Source of the DNA: Mesostigma viride | Lineage: Eukaryota > Streptophyta > Mesostigmatophyceae > Mesostigmatales > Mesostigmataceae | NCBI GenBank assembly: GCA_009746045.1 | Contig: RPFO01000264.1 | Location: 60,001-124,000 of the forward strand | Length of the DNA: 64,000 bases | Reading direction: 5' to 3' | In this document: in pieces, positions 1 to 9,696 of the stretch | Layout of the letters: each line of letters starts with the position of its first letter | Position numbering within the stretch: the stretch's first letter is position 1 | The notes under the pieces: generated by a model | Seen by the model: the letters and a program-made list of their open reading frames with translations, nothing else | Told to the model about the DNA's origin: nothing | The model's database searches: none | Program-made: the position numbers and the translations under genes

Positions 1-480
1 TGGGGTTTAAGTGCAGGCATGTGCACATGTGTGCATGTGAGGGCGTGTACGCCCAGGGGGGTCGGTTTGCGGGTGTGTGCACAGGAAGCGTGTGAGGACC
101 ATGCATGCACGATGGCCAACACGGGCCGGCCACGCGCGTCATGGAAGGTGTGGGGGAGGCTGCACAGGGAATGCCGCGTTGGTGATGTCTTCATGGACAG
201 CAGCAGGTGCCATGGGGGAACAAAGGAGGGGTGGTGTTGCCTGTGTGTTCCTACCAAGGAAGAGAATCAGATATTGGGCGAGTTTTCAAAGGAAGGCGAT
301 GTACAACGCTGACTGTGCAAGCACTGCCTTACGCCTTACTTCTGGATTTCTTTCTACCTCTCCCCCCCTCTTCTTTCTCCCTCGCTCTGACCTGGTGACC
401 ATCCGTTTGGTTGTTGTGCATCCATCAAATCTTCGGCTCCCTTCCTCTCACCCCCCCTCCCCTCCCCTCATCCCACGCAG
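1..480 (+). other. Intron or upstream region of the bromodomain gene
   Basis: No convincing coding sequence is seen. The first 120 bases are GT-rich. From about 340 the sequence becomes strongly pyrimidine-rich and ends in CCCACGCAG at 472-480, a good 3' splice site directly before the first recognised exon. The gene may therefore begin left of the window; alternatively translation starts at the ATG at 487. Confidence 0.5.
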
Positions 481-1362
481 CGCAAGATGGGGGCGGACGC
501 CAGCGGGGACGACGCGCGGCCGCGCCAGCTGGAGAAAGTGCCCAGCGTGCGGTCCGCCCCCGCCATGCTGGAGGCACCCCCCAAAGTCCCAAAGCCCCGC
601 GGGCGTCCAAGGGGCTCCTCCCGTGACCTCAGCGGCGCGCGCATGCCGGGGCGGCCACCCTCCGCTGCAAGGGAGCTGGCGCGCCCACCCAGCGGGGGTA
701 GCGGCGGCGCGCCCATCCCCCTCATGGCCCCGCGGTCCACCACGCCATCCGTGCGGCTCAGTGCGCCCGGTGCGGGGCCACGCTTGTCCCTAAAGGATGC
801 CCGGGGGGGGAAACCGGAGGCCAGCAGTGGCGCACGGGAGCCCAGCGGGCCAGCGCCGGCAGGTGCCCAGTCGGTGGGTAGGCCACCCACGGCTCACGAG
901 AGGGCACTGCCAGAGGCAGAGGGTGACTCCCTGGCGAGGTTCCAGCGGGCATCGCCGGCCGTGGGGGCCGCCTCTGCCGGTGGCCATGCGAGCAATGTTC
1001 ACCTGGCTGCAGGGGCACCGGGCAAGAAACCAGCGGGGCCCCTGCGGGACGTTGGGGCCGTCCTGCCGGGAATGCCCCCCCGCAAGAAGAGCCGGTCGGC
1101 CCTCATTGCGGACATCTCGCAGCCGCAGGGCGGGGCGGGGCGGCTGGCGGCCGGTCTTAGCGGCAAGCCCCAGGATGCACGCGCGGCTGTTGGCGGTGCA
1201 GGTGCAGTTGCCAGGCCGGCGGGTGGAAATCTGCCCAGTGCCAAGGGTGGAGATGCGGTCAGGGGCGGCGATACCAAGGGGAAGGCGGCGGCCACCTGTG
1301 AAGGCGGCGCGGGAGACAGTGACAACGATAAGGACGCGGAGTCGTCGGATCCTGAGAAGAAG
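481..1362 (+). CDS. Exon 1: low-complexity region with AT-hook
   Basis: The frame from the ATG at 487 is rich in Ala, Gly, Pro, Arg and Ser and contains PKPRGRPRG, a canonical AT-hook core (GRP flanked by basic residues), at about residues 37-45. An acidic, Ser-rich tail follows (DSDNDKDAESSDPEKK). The exon most likely ends after AAG at 1362 with a GC-type donor (GCAAGC), because this gives phase 0 and the next exon also begins in phase 0. If unspliced, the frame stops at 1381-1383. The start could be the ATG at 487 or lie further upstream, since a splice acceptor precedes 481 and the two codons before the ATG are open. Confidence 0.6.
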
Positions 1363-4300
1363 GCAAGCGAGATAGCGGGATGAAGGGGTCTCTTGGGGGT
1401 GAAGGGGTTCTTTAGGGGTGAAGGAAGGGCATGGGGTGAAGGAATGGGGGTGCAGGTTGGCTCGCTGCGTTAGGGATGGGATGTCACGCTCCCAATAGCC
1501 CCTTTCGCGTGGGATCTCAAACGGCAAAAGTTTCAAGGCAAATCCTGCAACCCATCGTGCAATACTTGCACATAAACTTCCGAAGGCACCAAAGTTGCCT
1601 GGATGTATGTTTGTCAGACATCATCATAGGTCTCAGTTGGACGTCATGAACGAAAAACATGACCGCGTGTGTGTGCGTGCGCTCGCCAATGGCTGGCCGC
1701 TATATGCATATTATATAATAACTGACCACTCTATTCATATGATATATTGCTTGGCGCTGGAGAGCACTGATGGTTGACTGATGATGATGATGATGACATC
1801 ACGTGCATGCGCTCGCTGTTTGTGTCGCAAATGTGTCGTTTGCGCGTATGCACCCGCAGTGCCACAAGGCGCTCAAGCTCTTGCTAATTGCAGTCTGTGT
1901 ATTGGCCACTGTGCGTGGGTCACTGTGCGCCTGCAGTGCCACAAGGCTCTTAAGCCCTTGCTCATTCCAGTCATGTTGACCGCTGTGTATTGGCCACTGT
2001 GCGTGGGTCACTGTGCGCGCAGTGCCACAAAGTGCTCAAGCACCTGCTCAAGGCCGTGCACAAGAGGGGGCCCCAGGCAGCCTTCCTCAAGCAGCTGCCC
2101 CCGCCAGCGAGTGCACCGGAGATATACCGGCGGATCGCGCACCCTATTGACAGTGAGTGGGATGTGCTGTGCAGCGATGGGCAGTGAGTGGGGTGGGCTG
2201 TGCAGCGATGGGCAGTGAGTGGGATGTGCTGTGCAGGGATGGGCAGTGAGTGGGATGTGCTGTGCAGCGATGGGCAGTGAGTGGGGTGGGCTGTGCAGCG
2301 ATGGGCAGTGAGTGGGGTGTGCTGTGCAGCGATGGGCAGTGAGTGGGATGTGCTGTGCAGCGATGGGCAGTGAGTGGGATGTGCTGTGCAGCGATGGGCA
2401 GTGAGTGGGGTGGGCTGTGCAGCGATGGGCACCGAGTGGGGTGGGCTGTGCAGCGATGGGCAGTGAGTGGGATGTGCTGTGCAGCGATGGGCAGTGAGTG
2501 GGGTGGGCTGTGCAGCGATGGGCAGTGAGTGGGATGTGCTGTGCAGCGATGGGCAGTGAGTGGGGTGGGCTGTGCAGCGATGGGCAGTGAGTGGGGTGGG
2601 CTGTGCAGCGATGGGCAGTGAGTGGGATATGCTGTGCAGCGATGGGCAGTGAGTGGGGTGGGCTGTGCAGCGATGGGCAATGAGTGGGATGTGCTGTGCA
2701 GCGATGGGCAGCGAGTGGGGTGGGCTGTGCAGCGATGGGCAGTGAGTGGGATGTGCTGTGCAGCGATGGGCAGTGAGTGGGGTGGGCTGTGCAGCGATGG
2801 GCAGTGAGTGGGATGTGCTGTGCAGCGATGGGCAGCGAGTGGGGTGGGCTGTGCAGCGATGGGCAGTGAGTGGGATGTGCTGTGCAGCGATGGGCAGTGA
2901 GTGGGGTGGGCTGTGCAGCGATGGGCAGTGAGTGGGATGTGCTGTGCAGCGATGGGCAGTGAGTGGGGTGGGCTGTGCAGCGATGGGCAGTGAGTGGGGT
3001 GGGCTGTGCAGCGATGGGCAGTGAGTGGGATATGCTGTGCAGCGATGGGCAGTGAGTGGGGTGGGCTGTGCAGCGATGGGCAGTGAGTGGGATGTGCTGT
3101 GCAGCGATGGGCAGCGAGTGGGGTGGGCTGTGCAGCGATGGGCAGTGAGTGGGATGTGCTGTGCAGCGATGGGCAGTGAGTGGGGTGGGCTGTGCAGCGA
3201 TGGGCAGTGAGTGGGATGTGCTGTGCAGCGATGGGCAGTGAGTGGGGTGGGCTGTGCAGCGATGGGCAGTGAGTGGGGTGGGCTGTGCAGCGATGGGCAG
3301 TGAGTGGGATGTGCTGTGCAGCGATGGGCAGTGAGTGGGGTGGGCTGTGCAGCGATGGGCAGTGAGTGGGATGTGCTGTGCAGCGATGGGCAGTGAGTGG
3401 GATGTGCTGTGCAGCGATGGGCAGTGAGTGGGGTGGGCTGTGCAGCGATGGGCAGTGAGTGGGATGTGCTGTGCAGCGATGGGCAGTGAGTGGGATGTGC
3501 TGTGCAGCGATGGGCAGTGAGTGGGATGTGCTGTGCAGCGATGGGCAGCGAGTGGGGTGGGCTGTGCAGCGATGGGCAGTGAGTGGGGTGGGCTGTGAAG
3601 CGATGGGCAGTGAGTGGGATGTGCTGTGCAGCGATGGGCAGTGAGTGGGGTGGGCTGTGCAGCGATGGGCAGTGAGTGGGGTGGGCTGTGCAGCGATGGG
3701 CAGTGAGTGGGATGTGCTGTGCAGCGATGGGCAGTGAGTGGGATGTGCTGTGCAGCGATGGGCAGTGAGTGGGATGTGCTGTGCAGCGATGGGCAGTGAG
3801 TGGGGTGGGCTGTGCAGCGATGGGCAGTGAGTGGGATGTGCTGTGCAGCGATGGGCAGTGAGTGGGGTGGGCTGTGCAGCGATGGGCAGTGAGTGGGATG
3901 TGCTGTGCAGCGATGGGCAGTGAGTGGGGTGGGCTGTGCAGCGATGGGCAGTGAGTGGGATGTGCTGTGCAGCGATGGGCAGTGAGTGGGATGTGCTGTG
4001 CAGCGATGGGCAGTGAGTGGGGTGGGCTGTGCAGCGATGGGCAGTGAGTGGGATGTGCTGTGCAGCGATGGGCAGTGAGTGGGATGTGCTGTGCAGCGAT
4101 GGGCAGTGAGTGGGATGTGCTGTGCAGCGATGGGCAGTGAGTGGGGTGGGCTGTGCAGCGATGGGCAGTGAGTGGGGTGGGCTGTGAAGCGATGGGCAGT
4201 GAGTGGGATGTGCTGTGCAGCGATGGGCAGTGAGTGGGATGTGCTGTGCAGCGATGGGCAGTGAGTGGGGTGGGCTGTGCAGCGATGGGCAGTGAGTGGG

Positions 4301-7300
4301 ATGTGCTGTGCAGCGATGGGCAGTGAGTGGGATGTGCTGTGCAGCGATGGGCAGCGAGTGGGGTGGGCTGTGCAGCGATGGGCAGTGAGTGGGATGTGCT
4401 GTGCAGCGATGGGCAGTGAGTGGGATGTGCTGTGCAGCGATGGGCAGTGAGTGGGATGTGCTGTGCAGCGATGGGCAGTGAGTGGGATGTGCTGTGCAGC
4501 GATGGGCAGCGAGTGGGGTGGGCTGTGCAGCGATGGGCAGTGAGTGGGATGTGCTGTGCAGCGATGGGCAGTGAGTGGGGTGGGCTGTGAAGCGATGGGC
4601 AGTGAGTGGGGTGGGCTGTGCAGCGATGGGCAGTGAGTGGGATGTGCTGTGCAGCGATGGGCAGTGAGTGGGATGTGCTGTGCAGCGATGGGCAGGGAGT
4701 GGGGTGGGCTGTGCAGCGATGGGCAGTGAGTGGGGTGGGCTGTGCAGCGATGGGCAGTGAGTGGGATGTGCTGTGCAGCGATGGGCAGTGAGTGGGGTGG
4801 GCTGTGCAGCGATGGGCAGTGAGTGGGGTGGGCTGTGCAGCGATGGGCAGTGAGTGGGATGTGCTGTGCAGCGATGGGCACCGAGTGGGGTGGGCTGTGC
4901 AGCGATGGGCAGTGAGTGGGGTGGGCTGTGCAGCGATGGGCAGTGAGTGGGGTGGGCTGTGCAGCGATGGGCAGTGAGTGGGGTGGGCTGTGCAGCGATG
5001 GGCAGTGAGTGGGATGTGCTGTGCAGCGATGGGCAGTGAGTGGGATGTGCTGTGCAGCGATGGGCAGTGAGTGGGATGTGCTGTGCAGCGATGGGCAGCG
5101 AGTGGGGTGGGCTGTGCAGCGATGGGCAGTGAGTGGGGTGGGCTGTGAAGCGATGGGCAGTGAGTGGGATGTGCTGTGCAGCGATGGGCAGTGAGTGGGG
5201 TGGGCTGTGCAGCGATGGGCAGTGAGTGGGGTGGGCTGTGCAGCGATGGGCAGTGAGTGGGATGTGCTGTGCAGCGATGGGCAGTGAGTGGGATGTGCTG
5301 TGCAGCGATGGGCAGTGAGTGGGATGTGCTGTGCAGCGATGGGCAGTGAGTGGGGTGGGCTGTGCAGCGATGGGCAGTGAGTGGGATGTGCTGTGCAGCG
5401 ATGGGCAGTGAGTGGGGTGGGCTGTGCAGCGATGGGCAGTGAGTGGGATGTGCTGTGCAGCGATGGGCAGTGAGTGGGGTGGGCTGTGCAGCGATGGGCA
5501 GTGAGTGGGATGTGCTGTGCAGCGATGGGCAGTGAGTGGGATGTGCTGTGCAGCGATGGGCAGTGAGTGGGGTGGGCTGTGCAGCGATGGGCAGTGAGTG
5601 GGATGTGCTGTGCAGCGATGGGCAGTGAGTGGGATGTGCTGTGCAGCGATGGGCAGTGAGTGGGATGTGCTGTGCAGCGATGGGCAGTGAGTGGGGTGGG
5701 CTGTGCAGCGATGGGCAGTGAGTGGGGTGGGCTGTGAAGCGATGGGCAGTGAGTGGGATGTGCTGTGCAGCGATGGGCAGTGAGTGGGATGTGCTGTGCA
5801 GCGATGGGCAGTGAGTGGGGTGGGCTGTGCAGCGATGGGCAGTGAGTGGGATGTGCTGTGCAGCGATGGGCAGTGAGTGGGATGTGCTGTGCAGCGATGG
5901 GCAGCGAGTGGGGTGGGCTGTGCAGCGATGGGCAGTGAGTGGGATGTGCTGTGCAGCGATGGGCAGTGAGTGGGATGTGCTGTGCAGCGATGGGCAGTGA
6001 GTGGGATGTGCTGTGCAGCGATGGGCAGTGAGTGGGATGTGCTGTGCAGCGATGGGCAGCGAGTGGGGTGGGCTGTGCAGCGATGGGCAGTGAGTGGGAT
6101 GTGCTGTGCAGCGATGGGCAGTGAGTGGGGTGGGCTGTGAAGCGATGGGCAGTGAGTGGGGTGGGCTGTGCAGCGATGGGCAGTGAGTGGGATGTGCTGT
6201 GCAGCGATGGGCAGTGAGTGGGATGTGCTGTGCAGCGATGGGCAGGGAGTGGGGTGGGCTGTGCAGCGATGGGCAGTGAGTGGGGTGGGCTGTGCAGCGA
6301 TGGGCAGTGAGTGGGATGTGCTGTGCAGCGATGGGCAGTGAGTGGGGTGGGCTGTGCAGCGATGGGCAGTGAGTGGGGTGGGCTGTGCAGCGATGGGCAG
6401 TGAGTGGGATGTGCTGTGCAGCGATGGGCACCGAGTGGGGTGGGCTGTGCAGCGATGGGCAGTGAGTGGGATGTGCTGTGCAGCGATGGGCAGTGAGTGG
6501 GGTGGGCTGTGCAGCGATGGGCAGTGAGTGGGGTGGGCTGTGCAGCGATGGGCAGTGAGTGGGATGTGCTGTGCAGCGATGGGCAGTGAGTGGGGTGGGC
6601 TGTGCAGCGATGGGCAGTGAGTGGGATGTGCTGTGCAGCGATGGGCAGTGAGTGGGATGTGCTGTGCAGCGATGGGCAGTGAGTGGGATGTGCTGTGCAG
6701 CGATGGGCAGTGAGTGGGGTGTGCTGTGCAGCGATGGGCAGTGAGTGGGATGTGCTGTGCAGCGATGGGCAGTGAGTGGGATGTGCTGTGCAGCGATGGG
6801 CAGTGAGTGGGATGTGCTGTGTAGCGATGGGCAGTGAGTGGGGTGGGCTGTGCAGCGATGGGCAGTGAGTGGGATGTGCTGTGCAGCGATGGGCAGTGAG
6901 TGGGGTGGGCTGTGCAGCGATGGGCAGTGAGTGGGGTGGGTGGTCCTCACCCCGTCAGGGGGTGGGGTGTGGGGTGTGGGGGTGGCACGGATCGATTTCC
7001 CCCCATGCCATTTACATCCTGTCGGTGCCCTCTTGCTGGACGTTGGGTCTTAACTGGCTTGCAATGCGCCTTTTTGTCCGCGGTTGCCTTTTTTTGCGCA
7101 TCTGCCCCTTCTTGGACATCACTTGCTATGTCTTTTTCAGTTGGTGCCTGTTGCGGGGTGCTGCTTGCAGTCGAGATGGACGGCGCTGGTGGCGTGCATG
7201 TACAGTGGCGTCCTCACTGAGTGGCCATGGCTCTTTCTTTTCCTTCTTTGTCGGTTCTCATCGTCAACCTGTCGTCCCCGCTTCACCCCCCTCTGCACCC

Positions 7301-9433
7301 TGTACGTCCTCGTCATACCCCCGCAATCATCGATCGCTATCATCCATATCTAAACGCGCCCATCGCGTGGACGACCCGTGCCTGCCCCCCACCCCACACA
7401 CACTCACGCACACCACCACCACCCCACACCACCACCACCACCAGTGGACCGCATCAGCGCCAAGCTCAAGCAACAGAAGTACGACTCGGTCGGCCAGTTT
7501 GTTCTGGACGTGCAGCTAATGCTTTCCAACGCCATCGTGCTGCACGGTTCCAACGCCGAGGTGAGGGTAGTCAGGGGTGGTCAGGGCTGGTCAGGGCTGG
7601 TCAGGGCTGGTCAGGGGTGGTCAGGGCTGGTCAGGGGTGGTCAGGGGTGGTCAGGGGTGATCAGGGGTGGTCGGGGGTGGCAAGGGGCAGCAAGCGAAGG
7701 TCAGGAGGGGTCAGGGGCAGTGAGAGGGGGGGGGGGGGGGGGGATGCGGGGTGGTCAAGGGTTGGTCTGGGGGCGCCGTTAGGGCTCCCCGTTGCCCTCA
7801 TTTGCCTCCTGCGGAATCATAAGGCGGCGGCCATGGTGTTGGTGGACCTGCAGTGCACACTGGGCTCTACCCCTGCCAGGCAGGCCTCACATCCTCACCC
7901 CAGCCCCCTTCTTTGGATGTCAATGCAGCCCCCCCTGGGAATAATGCCTGTTAGGGATGGTTGGGGGGACTGCCTGCCTGTGTTGCCCCCCATCGGTTTC
8001 TGCCCCTCCTGCCCATGTTTGCTGTCATGGGCACTCCGTGGTTGCTGTCATTCACGTGATGGTTGCGGTTGCCATCATACTCGGCATGAGGATCTTTGTC
8101 CCTTCCCATTGCCTGGCCGTTGTGCGCGCAGCAGCTGGAGTTTCTGCTGTCGCTGCGCACTCACTTCTCGCGCAAGATAAAGCTGGCATTCCCCGACCTG
8201 TCCATGAACATGGCGGCCCTCGTGCAGCAGGCCAATGCGGTATGTGAGTGGTTGCCATTCTTGGTGTGTTGGTTTAGTATCGTTGGGTTTGTCGTCAACT
8301 GTTGTACAGTAGAGTTGATGAACAATGGCCGCGCTCGTGCAACAAGTCAACGCAGTGAAGCAAGGCAATGCTTGCGTGCTTGGTGGGTTGGTTTGTTGTC
8401 GGTGGTTTACTGTTCTTGGTTTGTTAAAGAGGGATGCAGAGTCGATGTGGCCATGCTCTTGCACCAGGCCAGCTAGGCACGCTAGGTAGGTTACACGGCC
8501 ATGTATTGCGCACCTGTTGTGCAACTATTGCACGCCAATTGCGCACCTTGTGCAGAGCCTGGATGGATCAGTTGTTGAGCCAGCTCTTGGCATGAATGGG
8601 TTATACGCATAAATGTAGTGTGGTAGTGGGTTATGCGCATTCATGTAGTGTGATAAATGGGTTATACCGATAAATGGGTTGTACGCATTAGTGTGATAAT
8701 TGGGTAATTTGCGTTATCAGGCGTACTTTCCCACTGGTGGGTGCTGTTGATAGACGGTAGGTAGGCTCGTTATGGACACGTGTCATGTAGGTATCTTCAT
8801 ACTGGAAAGGGGTGAGTAGTGCATGTTTTGACCAGCTTGTTGGTTCCTCTCAGGTCGGCTGGTCCCTGCTGGGGTGACTTCCCAGCAGCTGGGCGTGCCT
8901 ACGTGATTTGACAGTTGTGCATTTTGAGCATTGAGTACGCCGCGTGGCGTATTGAGGATCCGCGCTTGCTCCTTTCTTGACAGGTTCCTTTCAAATGAGT
9001 TTTTGGCATTTGCAGCCTGAATCGCATCCCATTTTTTTATGCAAGATTTCATGGTTATTCTATGTTGTATTACAACATGCCACAATGCTAAGGCTTATCC
9101 ATGGTTGGTTTTGCCTCCACTGCTGCTGACGTGTGGCGCCTAATGGCCTACATTTTGTAGATGGCAGAAGCACGCAGTGTGCAACACTCGCAACCATCGT
9201 TACATCGCGGCGCGCCTGCCAGTTTGCCTCGACCGGCTAGTTGGGACGCCTCTTACAACGATGGCAAGAAGGAGAAGAGAAAGCGAACGCACGCCAGCCT
9301 CAGTGCTGACGAAAAGAGCGGTGCGGGAGTGGGTGGCTCACGTTTTGTCGCAGAACGTGTGGGTGCAAGGGGGGCATGGCCTGAAGGCGCACCATCGGGC
9401 GCGGCTTCGACCAGACCTGGCACAGCGAATTAG
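481..9433 (+). CDS. AT-hook and bromodomain protein, five-exon gene model
   Basis: The model joins 481-1362, 2023-2152, 7445-7560, 8132-8239 and 9161-9433, 503 codons in all including the stop. Every junction keeps the reading frame. Exon 1 is a low-complexity basic region with an AT-hook. Exons 2 to 4 together give one bromodomain: helix Z in exon 2, the ZA loop ending in PID, then MDRISAKL across the exon 2/3 junction, helices A and B in exon 3, and helix C in exon 4. Exon 5 carries a KKEKRKR nuclear-localisation-like cluster. Bromodomain proteins bind acetyl-lysine on histones, and AT-hooks bind the minor groove of AT-rich DNA, so a chromatin role is likely. The position that normally holds the acetyl-lysine-anchoring Asn (YN) reads LH here, so ligand binding is uncertain. 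Exons 2 and 3 are firm; the GC donor of exon 1 and exon 5 are less sure. Confidence 0.7.
1363..2022 (+). other. Intron 1 of the bromodomain gene
   Basis: This is a 660-nt interval with no coding potential. It starts with GCAAGC (candidate GC-AG intron) and contains a GGGGTGAAGG short repeat at 1390-1440 and (ATG)n at 1780-1797. It ends in three successive copies of the 3' splice site, described separately. Confidence 0.5.
1836..2049 (+). repeat. Triplicated 3' splice site plus start of exon 2
   Basis: The motif (C)GCAG|TGCCACAA followed by about 25 nt of exon-like sequence occurs with its acceptor at 1859, 1936 and 2022. The stretch GTGTATTGGCCACTGTGCG upstream of the acceptor is also shared by the last two copies. 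The third copy is the real exon start, because only there does the frame run on through the bromodomain. Spacings are 77 and 86 nt. Confidence 0.8.
2023..2152 (+). CDS. Exon 2: bromodomain helix Z and ZA loop
   Basis: This 130-nt exon encodes a segment starting CHKVLKHLLKA and ending EIYRRIAHPID, matching the start of a bromodomain (helix Z, then the ZA loop with the Y..I..PID signature). It ends one base into a codon. The donor ACA|GTGAGT at 2153 is also the first base of the 31-bp minisatellite. Confidence 0.8.
2153..6943 (+). repeat. 31-bp minisatellite, about 154 units, inside intron 2
   Basis: The unit is GTGAGTGGG(A/G)TG(T/G)(G)CTGTGCAGCGATGGGCA with two main forms: one with GATGTGCTG and one with GGTGGGCTG. 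The phase is kept exactly: position 2153 + 154 x 31 = 6927 is again the start of a GTGAGT, so there is no net insertion or deletion over 4.8 kb. Rare variants (TGTGAAG, GCACCGAG, GCAGGGAG, GATATG) mark sub-blocks. Because 31 is not a multiple of 3 and the unit lacks stops on the - strand, all three - frames stay open for kilobases; these are not genes. Confidence 0.95.
6944..7444 (+). other. 3' part of intron 2
   Basis: This segment follows the minisatellite and contains no convincing gene. It has pyrimidine-rich stretches and ends with a CCACCACCAC tract and the acceptor CACCACCAG at 7436-7444. Including the minisatellite, intron 2 is 5292 nt (2153-7444). Confidence 0.6.
7445..7560 (+). CDS. 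Exon 3: bromodomain helices A and B
   Basis: After completing the split codon (A|TG gives Met), the exon reads DRISAKL...YDSVGQFVLDVQLML SNAIVLHGSNAE, the classic pattern of helix A, the F..DVqLmf segment and helix B. Where most bromodomains have N-x-x-x-Y-N, this one has NAIVLH, so the conserved Tyr-Asn pair is replaced by Leu-His. The exon ends in phase 0 at GAG|GTGAGG. Confidence 0.8.
7561..7790 (+). repeat. 10-bp GGTCAGGGGT minisatellite at the start of intron 3
   Basis: Directly after the donor GTGAGG, the decamer GGTCAGGG(C/G)T is repeated about a dozen times to 7680. It then decays into GGTCAGGAGG variants and a run of about 16 G at 7728-7743. As in intron 2, the tandem repeat starts at the 5' splice site. 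The rest of intron 3 to 8131 has no recognisable gene. Confidence 0.85.
8132..8239 (+). CDS. Exon 4: bromodomain helix C
   Basis: The exon follows GCGCGCAG and encodes QLEFLLSLRTHFSRKIKLAF, fitting bromodomain helix C, then DLSMNMAALVQQANA. It is 36 codons in phase 0 and ends at GCG|GTATGT. An acceptor one codon later is equally possible. Confidence 0.65.
8199..8475 (+). repeat. Degenerate duplications of the end of exon 4 and its donor
   Basis: The exon end (ATGAACATGGCGGCCCTC and on to GCGGTATGTG, about 8206-8245) recurs at about 8317-8358 as ATGAACAATGGCCGCGCTC and on to GCAGTGAAGC. Intron sequence after it (CTTGGTGTGTTGGTTT, then GTTGTCGGTGG-like) recurs too, giving a unit of about 115 nt. 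A weaker third copy lies at 8443-8475 (frame reads VAMLLHQAS against MAALVQQAN). Confidence 0.65.
8585..8720 (+). repeat. Short AT-richer tandem repeat in intron 4
   Basis: ATGGGTTATACGCATAAATG and GTAGTGTG-type words recur four or five times with changes. Intron 4 (8240-9160) otherwise shows no gene. Confidence 0.6.
9161..9433 (+). CDS. Probable last exon of the bromodomain gene
   Basis: A candidate acceptor CATTTTGTAG ends at 9160. From 9161 the frame that continues the phase-0 end of exon 4 is open for 90 codons to a stop at 9431-9433. It includes KKEKRKR, a nuclear-localisation-like cluster, which suits a chromatin protein. A second overlapping frame (9177-9443) is also open and Arg-rich, so the choice of frame rests on phase alone. 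Confidence 0.4.
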   Translation: MAEARSVQHSQPSLHRGAPASLPRPASWDASYNDGKKEKRKRTHASLSADEKSGAGVGGSRFVAERVGARGAWPEGAPSGAASTRPGTAN

Positions 9434-9696
9434 TGGGAGGTAGCCATCGATGATGGGTCTGCTTAGTCCGGAAGCCTAAGCAGTCTGTTTCACGCTTTGT
9501 CAGTTGACCTGTCTAGTGGCCATCATTTGAAGTTCATAATGCCACTTCCTTCAAATGAGCTAATTACATTGTTGCCCAGGAAACGAAGCCTTTCTATTGA
9601 TGATATGAACCCGCTTGTTTTGTGGGTGTCTGTGCTGTTAATTAATTAAGAACATTAATTCATTAATGAATTAATTAATTAATGAATTAGGAACAT
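9434..9696 (+). other. 3' flank of the bromodomain gene with an AATT-rich run
   Basis: No coding sequence is seen. The segment ends in a (TTAA/AATT)-rich stretch at 9640-9690. This resembles the tail of the LINE at 15.4 kb and may be the tail of another, lost insertion. I see no TGTAA polyadenylation signal here. Confidence 0.5.

Noticed and set aside
468-1536. - strand and other-frame open readings over exon 1
   Set aside because: High GC content keeps several frames open; only the + frame from 487 has an AT-hook, follows a good acceptor and joins the bromodomain exons in phase.
2343-6527. Many identical 61-codon frames on the + strand
   Set aside because: They are two 93-nt periods of the same minisatellite ended by periodic stops.
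2153-6943. CRISPR-like array
   Set aside because: Units are head-to-tail without spacers, and the setting is a eukaryotic intron.
1971-6950. A - strand open frame of 1659 codons and a second of 957 codons
   Set aside because: Both come from the 31-bp minisatellite, whose unit lacks stops on that strand in any frame; the text is a 31-residue period with no family likeness.
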